A DNA stretch of 63,205 bases from Gemmatimonadota bacterium (GCA_022823225.1 JAJDXM010000023.1:1-63205), one strand, 5' to 3'. Shown: positions 8,228-17,682, numbered from the stretch's first letter. Program-made: numbers and translations. Notes: a model not told the origin generated them from the sequence alone.

Positions 8228-9271
8228 TTGTCTCCGTTTCTCAACTGGTTCAGTTCCAGGCGCCTGGTGCCCACAAGCGATATCGGCGTTGACCTTGGTA
8301 CCGCCAACACGCTGATCTGCGTGCGTGGCGAGGGCGTCGTCCTCAACGAGCCTTCCGTGGTGGCCGTGGAGCGCGGAACCAGGCGCATCATGAGTGTGGG
8401 GCTGGAGGCGAAACGGATGCTCGGCCGGACTCCCGGGGGAATCGAGGCCGTGCGTCCGCTGAAGGACGGAGTCATCGCCGATGTCGACATTACGGAGCTG
8501 ATGCTCCGGCATTTTCTCAAGCAGGTGATGTCGAAGCGGATCTTCCGGATCAAGCCCAGGGTGGTTGTGGGGGTGCCTTCCGGGATCACCGAACTGGAGC
8601 GCCGGGCGGTGCGCTCCTCGGCGCAGGCTGCGGGGGCCAACGATGTGTACATGGTGGCTGAGCCGATGGCGGCCGCGATCGGGGTCGGCCTGCCCATTGA
8701 CACGCCGCGCGGCAGCATGGTGATCGACATCGGGGGCGGAACCACGGAAATCGCCGTGATCTCCCTCTCGGGAATCGTCTCCGACACGTCGACCCGCATC
8801 GGGGGCGACGAACTCGACCAGTGCATCGTGGCGTTCCTGCGCAAGAACTACAACCTCCTCATCGGGGATCCGACGGCGGAGGCGATCAAGATGCAGATCG
8901 GGTCCGCAATCGAGACCGATGACGAGCGGGAGATGGAGGTGAAGGGGCGGGACCTGGTATCGGGGATTCCGAAGCTCGTTCTCATCCACTCCCAGGAGAT
9001 CAGGGAGTGCATCCAGGAGCCGATTCGTTCGATCGTGGAGGCCGTGCGGTCGGCTCTGGAGATCACGCCGCCCGAGTTGGCGTCGGACATTTTCGATTTC
9101 GGGATCGTAATGACCGGCGGCGGTTCCCTGATCCGCGGACTGGACAGGCTTCTGGCGCTCGAGACGAACCTTCCGATCCAGGTCGATGAGGAACCCATGA
9201 CCTGCGTGGTTCGGGGGGCCAATACGATTCTGGAGGATTTCAACAAGTACCGGACTGTCCTGACCGCGTGA
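8228..9271 (+). CDS. mreB: Rod shape-determining protein MreB
   Basis: A 347-residue bacterial actin that forms membrane-bound filaments directing lateral wall synthesis. Seen: phosphate-1 loop DIGVDLGTANTLI, phosphate-2 region MVIDIGGGTTEIAV, and the adenosine motif MTGGGSLIRGL. A short amphipathic N-terminus (SPFLNWFSSRR) fits membrane attachment. The start is TTG with no strong ribosome-binding site; the alignment to other MreB N-termini supports it. It leads the mreBCD-mrdA-rodA operon, followed by mreC after 36 bases. Confidence 0.96.
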   Translation: MSPFLNWFSSRRLVPTSDIGVDLGTANTLICVRGEGVVLNEPSVVAVERGTRRIMSVGLEAKRMLGRTPGGIEAVRPLKDGVIADVDITELMLRHFLKQVMSKRIFRIKPRVVVGVPSGITELERRAVRSSAQAAGANDVYMVAEPMAAAIGVGLPIDTPRGSMVIDIGGGTTEIAVISLSGIVSDTSTRIGGDELDQCIVAFLRKNYNLLIGDPTAEAIKMQIGSAIETDDEREMEVKGRDLVSGIPKLVLIHSQEIRECIQEPIRSIVEAVRSALEITPPELASDIFDFGIVMTGGGSLIRGLDRLLALETNLPIQVDEEPMTCVVRGANTILEDFNKYRTVLTA

Positions 9272-9307
9272 GGCGCGGGGCACAGTTCACGGCTGCCGGG
9301 GAGTGAA

Positions 9308-10180
9308 ATGGTGGGCCAGGCGCGGGCGCGCCGGCGGCATCGGCGCACGGATTTTCACATCGTCCTGGGTCTGGTATTGCTTTCCCTGATCTCGGTCAAT
9401 CTTCCGGCGGACGCGCAGCGATCGGTCCGCGGCGCGGTCAGGCAGTCCGTTCTGAGGCCCTTCATCGAGATCCAGGTCATGGTCACCCGGGCCCGGTCAC
9501 AAGCCCGCAACTACCTCACGGTGCGGGCGCAGCTGGACACGATGCTGACCTTGATCGCGTCCCAGAGGACCCTGGCCGAAGAAACCCGGCAACTCAGGGG
9601 CCTCCTGCAGCTGGAGGAACGGTCTCCCAGCCGCCTGGTGCCGGTCACGGTCACCAGGTCCGGCACGGCCGGATCCGCGAGCGTCTTTCGAATCGACAAG
9701 GGGTCGGCCGCCGGGATCGCGCGCTTCGATGCCGTGAGAACGGACCGCGGCCTCCTGGGACAGGTACTGGAGGTCAACCCCCACAGCGCGCTCGCCATCG
9801 ATTGGTCCCATCCCGAATTCCGCGTCGCGGCGATGACCGCCGACGGCCAGTCGCACGGGCTCGTCGAGGTTGTGCAGGGCCAGTATCGCGAACAGGACCG
9901 GCTGGTACTCTCCGGAACCGCCTACCTGTCGGATCTGGCACCGGGCGTTGAGGTGCTTACCTCGGGCCGGGGAGGGCCATTCCCCCGCGGCATCCGGATC
10001 GGCTGGATCGCGGGTGTCGCCGGAACCTCGGCCGGCTGGGACATCAGCTATTACATCGATCCGGCGGTGTATCCCGGAACGGCGACCTACGCAAATGTCG
10101 ACATCGGGCTGCCGGACGACACCACTCGGGCGGCCCGGGAGGCCACGGACTCGCTCGCCGCGGCAAGCGGCTCCCGGTGA
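9308..10180 (+). CDS. mreC: Rod shape-determining protein MreC
   Basis: A 290-residue MreC. There is a basic N-terminus, one membrane segment (about residues 17-36), a coiled-coil region (about 60-105) and the double beta-barrel periplasmic domain typical of the family (PVTVTRSG...FRIDKGSAAGI...DRGLLGQVLEV). MreC links MreB inside the cell with PBP2 and MreD in the envelope. It overlaps mreD by four bases (GTGA). The C-terminal tail is Ala/Thr/Asp-rich and probably unstructured. Confidence 0.93.
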   Translation: MVGQARARRRHRRTDFHIVLGLVLLSLISVNLPADAQRSVRGAVRQSVLRPFIEIQVMVTRARSQARNYLTVRAQLDTMLTLIASQRTLAEETRQLRGLLQLEERSPSRLVPVTVTRSGTAGSASVFRIDKGSAAGIARFDAVRTDRGLLGQVLEVNPHSALAIDWSHPEFRVAAMTADGQSHGLVEVVQGQYREQDRLVLSGTAYLSDLAPGVEVLTSGRGGPFPRGIRIGWIAGVAGTSAGWDISYYIDPAVYPGTATYANVDIGLPDDTTRAAREATDSLAAASGSR

Positions 10181-10650
10181 CCCGCCGGGACGCGGTGGTG
10201 GCCGGGGGGCTGATCTTCACCCACCTCCTGCTGAGGGTGGGATTCGGGTTGGAGAACCAGGTTCCCGACCTGATGCTGCTCGCTCTCCTCCTGGCGAGCC
10301 GTTCCCTCAGCCTCCGGGCCGGTGCGGGGCTGGGATTCGTACTCGGTGTGGTCGAGGATTCATTCTCCATGCTCTCCTTCGGTGCAAGCGTGTTCGCGAT
10401 GACCCTTGTGGGCGCCGCCGGGGCGCAGGTTCGGCACCTGTTCGTGGGGCGCTCGATCTTCTTCCATTCCACGTACTTCCTGCTCGGCAAATGGGTGCGT
10501 GACTTCCTGTCCTGGATCGTTTCGGACGCGTCCGGCCGAGGCGGCTTTGTCGATTACGTTCTCATCGAGTCGCCGCTGGCGTCCCTCTACGTGGCGGCCG
10601 CCGGTGTGGCGATCCGTCTCCTCCTGACCAGGGAGTCCAATCGCAGATGA
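10177..10650 (+). CDS. mreD: Rod shape-determining protein MreD
   Basis: A 157-residue, strongly hydrophobic protein with about five predicted membrane segments (GGLIFTHLLLRVGFGL, LMLLALLLASRSL, GAGLGFVLGVVEDSF and others). The VVEDSFS region matches the polar motif often seen in MreD. The identification rests on hydropathy plus position between mreC and the PBP2 gene. It has a GTG start overlapping mreC and its end overlaps mrdA (ATGA), so translation of the whole cluster appears coupled. Confidence 0.88.
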   Translation: MTRRDAVVAGGLIFTHLLLRVGFGLENQVPDLMLLALLLASRSLSLRAGAGLGFVLGVVEDSFSMLSFGASVFAMTLVGAAGAQVRHLFVGRSIFFHSTYFLLGKWVRDFLSWIVSDASGRGGFVDYVLIESPLASLYVAAAGVAIRLLLTRESNRR

Positions 10651-12491
10651 AAGCCTACGACCCGCAAATGCAGAAGACGCTGGCCACACGGGCCCGGGTT
10701 GCCGTATTCGTGCTGCTCGGACTGCTAACGGGAGCATTCTTCCGGTCTCAGGTGTCGGGATCGTCGGATTGGCTCCTGCAGTCGGAGTCGAACCGGCTGC
10801 GCTCGCTGACGCTGCCCGCGCCGCGCGGCATCATCCGTGACCGGGCCGGACGGCCGATGGCGGACAACATTCCCGGGTATTCGGTCTCCATCCTTCCGTC
10901 GGAACCCGATTCGATGCTCTCGACGCTGAACCGATTGCGCGAACACCTGGAAATCGGCGACGAGCGGTTCCGGCGCCTCGCCGAGCAGGTCGCGTCGGGT
11001 GGTCCGAGGCCCGTGCTCGTCTCGGTGGACGCCTCCTTCGACGCGGTCGCCGCAATGGAGGAACGCGGGACGGCCTTTCCCCGGCTGCTCATCGAAACCC
11101 GTCCCAAGCGCCGATATCCGGCCGGCGAGGGCGGCGCCCACATCCTGGGGACCGTCGGGGAGGTCAACGAGGCGGAGCTGAACTCGCCGGAGTTCGAGGG
11201 GGTCGAGCCGGGACGGATCGTGGGACGCTCCGGGATCGAGGCGCAGTACGATCCGGTCCTGCAGGGCCAACCCGGCACCCGCTTCGTGGAGGTGGATGCG
11301 GTGGGGCGCATCGTGGGTTCCTTCCGCGGTGTCCGCACAATGCCGGAGGAGCCGGGATCCGACATCGAACTCAATGTCGATCTCGGCCTTATCGAGTGGA
11401 TTCACCACATCTTTCCGGAGGGAGGGCGCGGCGCGGTGGTCGTGCTGGACGTCGCGACCGGCGGCGTTCTGGCGCTTGAGTCCTTCCCCTCGTATGACCC
11501 GAACGTGTTTGCCGGCGTCGTCGACCCTGCGGAGTGGAATCGGCTCGCCGGCGATCAGGACACGCCGCTATACAACCGGGCCATCATGGGAACGTATCCG
11601 CCCGGTTCGCCCTGGAAGCTCGCAACCGCCGCCATCGGGCTTGAGACGGGCGCGATCACGCCGACCGACCGGATGCCCGTCGCCTGCACCGGCGCGTTCA
11701 GGTTCGGCAACCGCATCGCACGCTGCTGGGATGAGGAGGGGCACGGCTCGCTGGATCTCCCGGGTGCGATCGCCAACTCCTGCAACGTCTACTTCTATCA
11801 GCTCGGCCTGAGCATCGGACTGGAGCAGCTTCTGGCGCGCTCCAACCGGATGGGCTTCGGAGACCAGTGCGGAATCGATCTGCCCAGCGAGGGACGCGGG
11901 ATCTTTCCGCAGGGCGTGGAATTCTGGGAGGAGCGGTACGGCTACAGGGCGACGCAGGGCGAAGTGCTCAACCTCGCGATCGGCCAGGGCCCGAACAGCC
12001 AGTCGCCGCTCAAGATGGCCCAGTTCCTCGTGGCGATCGCCCGGGACGGCTCGGCACCCGCGCCCACCCTGAATCGCGCCGCACCAGCGGAGGAAGCATG
12101 GCGCCTCGATGTTTCGGAGGAGAGCCTGGCCGAGATCCGCAGCGGCATGAGCCGCGTGATGGCGCCCGGGGGGACGGCATACATGTCGTCGCTCGAGTAC
12201 TTCGAGATGCTTGGCAAGACCGGAACGGCGGAGAGCGGCGAGGGGCGCGAAACCCACGCGTGGTTCACGGGGATGGCGGGCCGTTTCGGGGGACCCCCGG
12301 AGATCGTGGTGGTTGTGCTCGTCGAGTTCGCGGGGACAGGTTCGGCCGTCGCCGCGCCGCTCGCGGCAAAGACTGCCGACTACTACCTGAGAGGGGAGTA
12401 CGACATCCCCCGGGACACGATCCAGACCTTGCGCGAGTACCTGGCCGCCGGCAGAAGCACCGAGGCCTGGGCCGGCAGGCAGGGCCGATGA
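10647..12491 (+). CDS. mrdA: Penicillin-binding protein 2 (elongasome transpeptidase)
   Basis: A 614-residue class B penicillin-binding protein that cross-links lateral-wall peptidoglycan together with RodA. It has one N-terminal membrane anchor (about residues 15-35), a pedestal domain (LTLPAPRGIIRDRAGRPMADN), and a transpeptidase domain with the SxxK motif S321-P-W-K324, the SxN motif S378-C-N380 and the KTG motif in MLGKTGTAES. Length and order fit MrdA. It overlaps mreD and rodA by four bases each. Confidence 0.95.
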   Translation: MKAYDPQMQKTLATRARVAVFVLLGLLTGAFFRSQVSGSSDWLLQSESNRLRSLTLPAPRGIIRDRAGRPMADNIPGYSVSILPSEPDSMLSTLNRLREHLEIGDERFRRLAEQVASGGPRPVLVSVDASFDAVAAMEERGTAFPRLLIETRPKRRYPAGEGGAHILGTVGEVNEAELNSPEFEGVEPGRIVGRSGIEAQYDPVLQGQPGTRFVEVDAVGRIVGSFRGVRTMPEEPGSDIELNVDLGLIEWIHHIFPEGGRGAVVVLDVATGGVLALESFPSYDPNVFAGVVDPAEWNRLAGDQDTPLYNRAIMGTYPPGSPWKLATAAIGLETGAITPTDRMPVACTGAFRFGNRIARCWDEEGHGSLDLPGAIANSCNVYFYQLGLSIGLEQLLARSNRMGFGDQCGIDLPSEGRGIFPQGVEFWEERYGYRATQGEVLNLAIGQGPNSQSPLKMAQFLVAIARDGSAPAPTLNRAAPAEEAWRLDVSEESLAEIRSGMSRVMAPGGTAYMSSLEYFEMLGKTGTAESGEGRETHAWFTGMAGRFGGPPEIVVVVLVEFAGTGSAVAAPLAAKTADYYLRGEYDIPRDTIQTLREYLAAGRSTEAWAGRQGR

Positions 12492-13732
12492 AGCGGCCGC
12501 TCCTCCCCTGGCTGGGCCACCTCGACTTCGTCGTTCCCGTGCTTGTGCTGTCGCTCTTCGGGGTCGCGATGATCTATTCGGCCGGCGTGCTGAACATCCC
12601 AAGCCCGGTCACGCAGGGTCTCTGGATCCGCCAGGGCGTGATTCTGACCGGATCGATCGTCGCCCTGATGGTGGTTTCCCGGATACCGGTCAGGTGGTGG
12701 GAATGGACCGCGATACCGGTGTACATCGGCGCAGTGGGCGTGCTCGCGGTTACGCTGGTGATCGGGACCGGTTCAGGGACCGCGGAGGGCGTGAAGAGCT
12801 TTCTGGACCTGCCCGGCTTCCGGTTCCAGCCGGCGGAAGCGGCCAAGGTTGCGACCGTGCTCGCTCTGGCCAGGCTCCTCGCGACGCGTGAATCGAGCCC
12901 CCAGTACCTGCGTGAACTTCTCGTCCCCGCAATCATCGTCGGGATTCCGCTCGCGCTCGTGGTGCTTCAGCCCGACCTCGGTACCGCAATGGCCTTCGTG
13001 GCGATCTTCTTCGCCATGATCTACTGGGCGAGAACGCCGTGGCCCCTGATCGTCTTCGCGGCATCGCCGGGACTCGCGCTGTTTCTGTCCTTCAACACCA
13101 TCGCGTGGTCGGTCGGCTTCATCGTCCTGCTGATCGGCCTGTACCTCTATCGCTACCGGCTCTACCTGGTCGAGTCCCTGAGCGTGATCGTGGCCAACCT
13201 CGCCGCCGGAGCGATCGCCCAGCCTCTCATCTGGAACCGCGTGCTCAACGAGTTCCAGAGGAATCGCCTCCTGGTCTTCCTGAATCCCGAGATGGACCCG
13301 CAGGGTGACGGCTGGAATCTGGTCCAGTCGAAGGTTGCGGTGGGGAGTGGCGGGATACTGGGAAAGGGGTTCACGGACGGTACGCAGAAGAGGTTGAATT
13401 TTCTGCCCGAGCAGCACACGGATTTCATTTTCAGCGTTGTGGGCGAGGAGTTCGGGTTCGTCGGGACCTCGCTGACGCTGCTGCTCTTCGGCTACCTCTT
13501 CTTCAGGATGATTCAGATCGCTGAGGACTCGCGACACCTCTTTGCCGGGCTGTTCGTCTTCGGTATTTTGGGAATCTGGATGACGCATGCGATCGTGAAC
13601 ATCGGAATGACGATCGGGGTCGTTCCCATCACGGGCATCCCCCTTCCCTTCATCAGCTACGGAGGCTCCTTCCTGTTGATGTCGTGGCTGGCTGCCGGCA
13701 TGGTGGTTGCGATGGCCAGCGACAAACCCTGA
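12488..13732 (+). CDS. rodA: Rod shape-determining protein RodA (SEDS glycosyltransferase)
   Basis: A 414-residue SEDS protein that polymerises lipid II into glycan strands in the elongasome. It has about ten membrane segments. VVLQPDLGTAMAF carries the conserved aspartate region, and the C-terminal TGIPLPFISYGGSFLL motif is clear. ATG 12488 overlaps the mrdA stop; the open frame further upstream is antisense-like noise in another frame of mrdA. It is the last gene of the mre operon, and a fragment of the dispersed repeat follows directly. Confidence 0.95.
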   Translation: MKRPLLPWLGHLDFVVPVLVLSLFGVAMIYSAGVLNIPSPVTQGLWIRQGVILTGSIVALMVVSRIPVRWWEWTAIPVYIGAVGVLAVTLVIGTGSGTAEGVKSFLDLPGFRFQPAEAAKVATVLALARLLATRESSPQYLRELLVPAIIVGIPLALVVLQPDLGTAMAFVAIFFAMIYWARTPWPLIVFAASPGLALFLSFNTIAWSVGFIVLLIGLYLYRYRLYLVESLSVIVANLAAGAIAQPLIWNRVLNEFQRNRLLVFLNPEMDPQGDGWNLVQSKVAVGSGGILGKGFTDGTQKRLNFLPEQHTDFIFSVVGEEFGFVGTSLTLLLFGYLFFRMIQIAEDSRHLFAGLFVFGILGIWMTHAIVNIGMTIGVVPITGIPLPFISYGGSFLLMSWLAAGMVVAMASDKP

Positions 13733-13738
13733 ATCGGC

Positions 13739-13785
13739 GGCGCTTCGGCGCTCTCGGTGCTCTCGGGGCTTCATCCACGGACCGC
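13739..13785 (+). repeat. Dispersed TIR repeat, copy D (right-arm fragment)
   Basis: This stretch aligns with the right arm of the copy at 40710-40956 (CTCTCGGTGCTC, then a shared ATCCACGGA core) and ends with the terminal repeat TCCACGGACCGC (13774-13785). Only this end of the element is present. It fills the gap between rodA and accD. Confidence 0.65.
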
Positions 13786-13810
13786 TGATGAAAGGGCGGG
13801 AGTCGGCAAC

Positions 13811-14668
13811 TTGGCCTGGTTCAAGAAACAGAAGAAGCGCCTCACCTCCGAGGACCGTCGCGATCTGCCGCGCGACGTCTTCGAGAAGTGTGGCGGGTGC
13901 GGGGAGATCCTGTACCGGGAAAGGCTTGCGCGAAATCTCGGTGTCTGCCCCGAGTGCGGGAATCACTTTCGCATCTCCGCGGGGCGCTACATCGAGATTC
14001 TGGCCGATCGGGAGAGCTTCGAAGAGCAGGACGCGGGAATGGAGAGTGGCGATCCGCTCGGGTTCACCGACCTGAAGGCCTACGGCGACCGCCTCCAGTC
14101 GGCTCGGCGCCGCACGGGGCGCAACGAGGCCGTCATTACCGGCCGGGCACGCGTCGAGGGGATTCCCGTGGTCCTGGCCGTCATGGATTTCGGCTTCATC
14201 GGGGGCTCGATGGGTTCGGTCGTCGGCGAGAAGATCGCGCGCGCGGGAAGGGAGGCGCTGGACCGTGAAATCCCGCTGATCGTGGTGAGCGCTTCCGGGG
14301 GCGCCCGGATGATGGAGGGCATCTTTTCGCTCATGCAGATGGCCAAGACCTCGGCCGTGCTGGCCCGGCTGCACGAGCGGGGCCTTCCGTACATCTCGGT
14401 CCTGACCGACCCGACGACGGGAGGTGTCACCGCGTCCTATGCGATGCTGGGCGACGTGAACCTCGCCGAACCCGGCGCCCTGATCGGGTTTGCCGGGCCG
14501 CGCGTGATCGGCGAGACGATCAAGCAGGAACTGCCGCCCGGTTTCCAGAGCGCCGAGTTCCTCGAGGAACACGGCATGGTGGACCGCGTGATCGACCGGC
14601 GCGAGCTCAAGGGCGCCATCGCGCAGCTGCTGCGCCACTCCAGGGAAGGTTGGAGACCCTGGGGCTGA
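13811..14668 (+). CDS. accD: Acetyl-CoA carboxylase carboxyltransferase subunit beta
   Basis: A 285-residue AccD, which with AccA transfers the carboxyl group from biotin to acetyl-CoA to give malonyl-CoA. The N-terminal zinc ribbon is intact with C27, C30, C46 and C49. The crotonase-like core shows SASGGARMMEGIFSLMQMAK and TDPTTGGVTASYAMLGD. The TTG at 13811 gives the typical AccD beginning AWFKK and has GGGAG upstream; the longer open frame starts inside repeat sequence. It overlaps folC by 19 bases, a frequent pairing. Confidence 0.94.
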   Translation: MAWFKKQKKRLTSEDRRDLPRDVFEKCGGCGEILYRERLARNLGVCPECGNHFRISAGRYIEILADRESFEEQDAGMESGDPLGFTDLKAYGDRLQSARRRTGRNEAVITGRARVEGIPVVLAVMDFGFIGGSMGSVVGEKIARAGREALDREIPLIVVSASGGARMMEGIFSLMQMAKTSAVLARLHERGLPYISVLTDPTTGGVTASYAMLGDVNLAEPGALIGFAGPRVIGETIKQELPPGFQSAEFLEEHGMVDRVIDRRELKGAIAQLLRHSREGWRPWG

Positions 14669-15969
14669 CGGGTCGCCCTCCGGGGCCCGATCCGTTGATG
14701 GCCGCGCTATTCCCGCGCGCTCCCGCGGTCGTGGACTGGGGACTGGAGCGCATGCGGGCCGCGCTGGAGGAACTGGACAACCCCCACCACCGGTATCGCT
14801 GTCTCCACGTCGGCGGCACCAACGGGAAGGGCTCGGTCGCGTCGATCTGGGCGTCGGTGCTCAGGCAGCGCGGCGACCGCACGGGCCTGTACACGTCGCC
14901 CCACCTCTGTTCTTTCCTCGAGCGCATCATGATCGATGGCCGGCCCCTGCCGGCCGAAAGGATCGTCCACGCGGCCGAACGGCTGCGGCCCCTCGCGGAC
15001 GGTCTCGGCATGTCCTTCTTCGAGGCGACGACGCTGCTGGCACTGTACGTCTTTGCGGAAGCGGGAGTGGAGAGCGCGTGCATCGAGGTGGGCCTCGGCG
15101 GACGCCTCGACGCCACCAACGTGATCTCGCCCGAGGTGACCGCGATCACCAACGTGGCGCTCGACCACCAGGAGTACCTCGGCGACACGCTGGAGTCGAT
15201 CGCGAACGAAAAAGCCGGGATCATCAAACCCGGCGTCCCGATCGTAACCGCGGAGGGACGGCCTGCGGTTCTGGGCGTCCTGGAAGCCCGCGCCGAGAAG
15301 GTCGGCGCCCCCTTCCACCGGGTCGAGCCCTGGCGGGACATTTCGAATCTGCGCCTGGGGCCGAACGGTACCCGCTTCCAGGTGCGCGCGGCCGCGGCCC
15401 CCATGGACCTCGAGACCCCGCTGCCGGGCGCCCACCAGGCGACCAATGCCGCGCTCGCGGTGCGCGCGCTTGAACTGCTCCGCCGCCCACCGCCGCCCGC
15501 AGCCCTGCGAAGTGGGGTCGCGGCGGTCAGGTGGCCGGGAAGGGGTCAGATCCGGCGGGTGGGCGACAGCCTCTTCGTCTTTGACGTCGCCCACAACACG
15601 GCGGGCGTCGAGGCGCTGGTGCGGGTGCTCGCGGATTTCGCTCCCCCGCGGCCCCTCGTCCTGCTCGCCGGCATCCTGGGCGACAAGGACTGGTCACGCA
15701 TGCTGCCGCCTCTGGTGGACCTGGCCGACCGGGCCCTGTTCACGATCCCGTTCTCGGCCCCGCGCGGCCGCAGCTGGAATCCCTCGGAGGTCGCCGCCCG
15801 CGTCGCCCGGGGCACACCCGTGGACGTGGTTCCCGACCTGGCCGCGGCGCTGGCCCTCGCCACGGAGCGCGCGGGCGGGGGCACCGTCGTGGTTACGGGC
15901 TCATGCCATACCGTGGGAGATGTGCTTCTGCTGATGGGCCTGAGCCCGTTTGCCCGCGAACGTTATTGA
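14650..15969 (+). CDS. folC: Folylpolyglutamate synthase / dihydrofolate synthase
   Basis: A 439-residue FolC that adds glutamate to dihydropteroate or to folates. The Mur-ligase ATP loop GGTNGKGS is at residues 55-62. TSPHLCSFLERI, EVGLGGRLDATNV and DHQEYLGDTLESIANEKAGI are all characteristic, and the C-terminal domain has FDVAHNTAGVEAL. The start is TTG 14650 inside the end of accD; ATG 14698 is an alternative that removes 16 residues before the conserved region. The stop overlaps the possible hisS -35 box. Confidence 0.93.
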   Translation: METLGLTGRPPGPDPLMAALFPRAPAVVDWGLERMRAALEELDNPHHRYRCLHVGGTNGKGSVASIWASVLRQRGDRTGLYTSPHLCSFLERIMIDGRPLPAERIVHAAERLRPLADGLGMSFFEATTLLALYVFAEAGVESACIEVGLGGRLDATNVISPEVTAITNVALDHQEYLGDTLESIANEKAGIIKPGVPIVTAEGRPAVLGVLEARAEKVGAPFHRVEPWRDISNLRLGPNGTRFQVRAAAAPMDLETPLPGAHQATNAALAVRALELLRRPPPPAALRSGVAAVRWPGRGQIRRVGDSLFVFDVAHNTAGVEALVRVLADFAPPRPLVLLAGILGDKDWSRMLPPLVDLADRALFTIPFSAPRGRSWNPSEVAARVARGTPVDVVPDLAAALALATERAGGGTVVVTGSCHTVGDVLLLMGLSPFARERY

Positions 15970-15993
15970 TATTCCATCTCCCCGGATTAGATT
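15966..15993 (+). promoter_or_regulatory. Promoter for hisS, possibly giving a leaderless mRNA
   Basis: TTGATA (15966-15971) and TAGATT (15988-15993) are separated by 16 bases, a good match to the housekeeping consensus in an otherwise GC-rich stretch. The expected transcription start seven or eight bases after the -10 box falls on or next to the ATG at 16001, and no Shine-Dalgarno sequence is present. Confidence 0.5.
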
Positions 15994-16000
15994 CGCCGCC

Positions 16001-17332
16001 ATGCCTTCCGACCAAACCTTCGCGAAGCTGCCCGGCTTCCGGGACTTCGTGCCCGCGGATCTCGCGCTGCGCAACCACATCTTCGCCGCGTGGCGCGACG
16101 TGTGCCGCCGCTTCGGCTTCCAGGAGTACGACGGGCCTCCGCTCGAACCCCTTGGACTCTACGTCGAGAAGAGTGGGCCGGAGATCGTGGAGCAGCTGTA
16201 CTGTTTCGCCGACAAGGGCGGCCGCGACGTGGCGCTGCGGCCCGAGATGACCCCGACACTGGCAAGAATGCTGGCCGGCCGCAGCCGGGGCATGGCCAAG
16301 CCGATCCGCTGGTTCTCGATTCCTCAACTCTTTCGCTACGAGCGCAGCCAGAAGGGACGGTTGCGCGAGCACTTCCAGCTGAATGCCGACATCGTCGGCG
16401 AACCGGCGGTGAGCGCCGACGCCGAGGTGGCGGCCGTCGCGATCGACGCGGTCCGCGCTCTCGGACTCGGCAGGCAGGACTTCGTGGCCCGGGTGAACGA
16501 CCGGCGCCTCGTCACGGCGGTGCTGGACGCCCTGGGCGTCGCCGCAACGCAGCGCGGCGGGTGTCTCGCGGCGATCGACAAGGCGGGGCGGGCGGGCCCG
16601 GAGAAGACCGGGGCGGCGCTCACGGCGCTCGGAATCGGGGCCTCGGCCGCGGCGGCTCTGGCGGAGCTGGTCGAGGACGGATCCCGCGAACACATCCGGA
16701 GCCGCTTCGCCGGGGACGACCGGGTGCAGGCGGCCATGCTCCCCCTCGAGGAGCACCGGGGCATCCTTGAGGCGATGGGGCTCGGCGACTACCTCCAGTT
16801 CGACTTCACCGTGGTGCGCGGGCTGGCCTACTACACCGGCATCGTCTTCGAGCTTTTCGACCGCGCCGGCGAGATGCGCGCGATCTGCGGGGGCGGGCGC
16901 TACGACCGGCTCCTCGAGCTGGTCGGGGGCGAACCCCTGCCCGCGGTCGGCTTCGGAATGGGCGACGTCGTCCTCGCCGAGCTTCTGCGCGACCGCGGAC
17001 TCGCGCCGGACGCCCCGCCCGGCTGCGACGATTTCGTGATCTGGGTCGAACCGGCGCAGCGTCCGCTGGGGATCTCGGTGGCGCGCCGTCTTCGCGGCGC
17101 GGGCCGCACCGTACTCTACGATCTGAGGCACCGGGGTGTCGGGAAACAGCTGCGCAGCGCGGCCCGGGCGGGCGCCGCGCGAGCCGTCATCATCGGACCC
17201 GAGGAAGCCGCCGGGGGGGCGGTTACCTTGCGAGACCTTGCATCGGGACGGCAGCGCACCGCCCCGATCGACGCGATCCCCGGCGCCCTCGACGCGGATT
17301 CCACGACATCCGGAACCGGAGGAGGAGGATAA
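16001..17332 (+). CDS. hisS: Histidine--tRNA ligase
   Basis: A class II HisRS of 443 residues. It has the motif-2-like stretch RWFSIPQLFRYERSQKGR, the histidine-binding segment VVRGLAYYTGIVFELF, motif 3 region GGGRYDRLLEL, and a C-terminal anticodon-binding domain (about residue 340 onward). A start 51 bases upstream (15950) is possible but lies within the promoter-like sequence, so ATG 16001 is preferred. The region between motif 2 and the His motif is Ala-rich. The C-terminal tail STTSGTGGGG is low complexity. Confidence 0.93.
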   Translation: MPSDQTFAKLPGFRDFVPADLALRNHIFAAWRDVCRRFGFQEYDGPPLEPLGLYVEKSGPEIVEQLYCFADKGGRDVALRPEMTPTLARMLAGRSRGMAKPIRWFSIPQLFRYERSQKGRLREHFQLNADIVGEPAVSADAEVAAVAIDAVRALGLGRQDFVARVNDRRLVTAVLDALGVAATQRGGCLAAIDKAGRAGPEKTGAALTALGIGASAAAALAELVEDGSREHIRSRFAGDDRVQAAMLPLEEHRGILEAMGLGDYLQFDFTVVRGLAYYTGIVFELFDRAGEMRAICGGGRYDRLLELVGGEPLPAVGFGMGDVVLAELLRDRGLAPDAPPGCDDFVIWVEPAQRPLGISVARRLRGAGRTVLYDLRHRGVGKQLRSAARAGAARAVIIGPEEAAGGAVTLRDLASGRQRTAPIDAIPGALDADSTTSGTGGGG

Positions 17333-17334
17333 CG

Positions 17335-17682
17335 TTGACCACCGGAAACGGCCCGTTGGAGGCCACACCGGAAGAAACGCGCGAGGCCCGCGAAGCGATC
17401 AGGCGCGCCATCAAGCGACTCAACGTGCTGGAGACGATCATCATCGGAGCCGCCGTCGTGATCGCGCTCGGGGGTGGCTGGCTGGGGGCCCTTCTCGCCC
17501 GTGGTATGTTCGATCTTCCGTTCAGGACCATCTGGATGGTGCTCTCGGTGCTGTTCTTCGTGGTCCCGGCCGCCGTGGCCTGGACGATCGAGCGGCGGGG
17601 CAGGCGAGCCGGGCGCCGGAAGAAGGAGGAGGCGGATCGTGACAACCGGACAGACGGGCCCGAGGCCCGCGGACGAGGCTGA
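17335..17682 (+). CDS. Small two-helix membrane protein, unknown function
   Basis: A 115-residue protein with two hydrophobic segments (IIIGAAVVIALGGGWLGALLA and IWMVLSVLFFVVPAAVAWTI) and highly charged ends, the C-terminus rich in Arg, Lys and Glu. The TTG start is supported by a strong GGAGGAGGA ribosome-binding site nine bases upstream. It lies between hisS and proS with almost no spacing. No family is recognised. It may be an AtpI-like small membrane protein in shape only. Confidence 0.75.
   Translation: MTTGNGPLEATPEETREAREAIRRAIKRLNVLETIIIGAAVVIALGGGWLGALLARGMFDLPFRTIWMVLSVLFFVVPAAVAWTIERRGRRAGRRKKEEADRDNRTDGPEARGRG

Noticed and set aside
13757-13810. Upstream start for accD inside the repeat fragment
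   Set aside because: The extra residues are translated repeat sequence, and TTG 13811 gives the standard AccD N-terminus with a ribosome-binding site.
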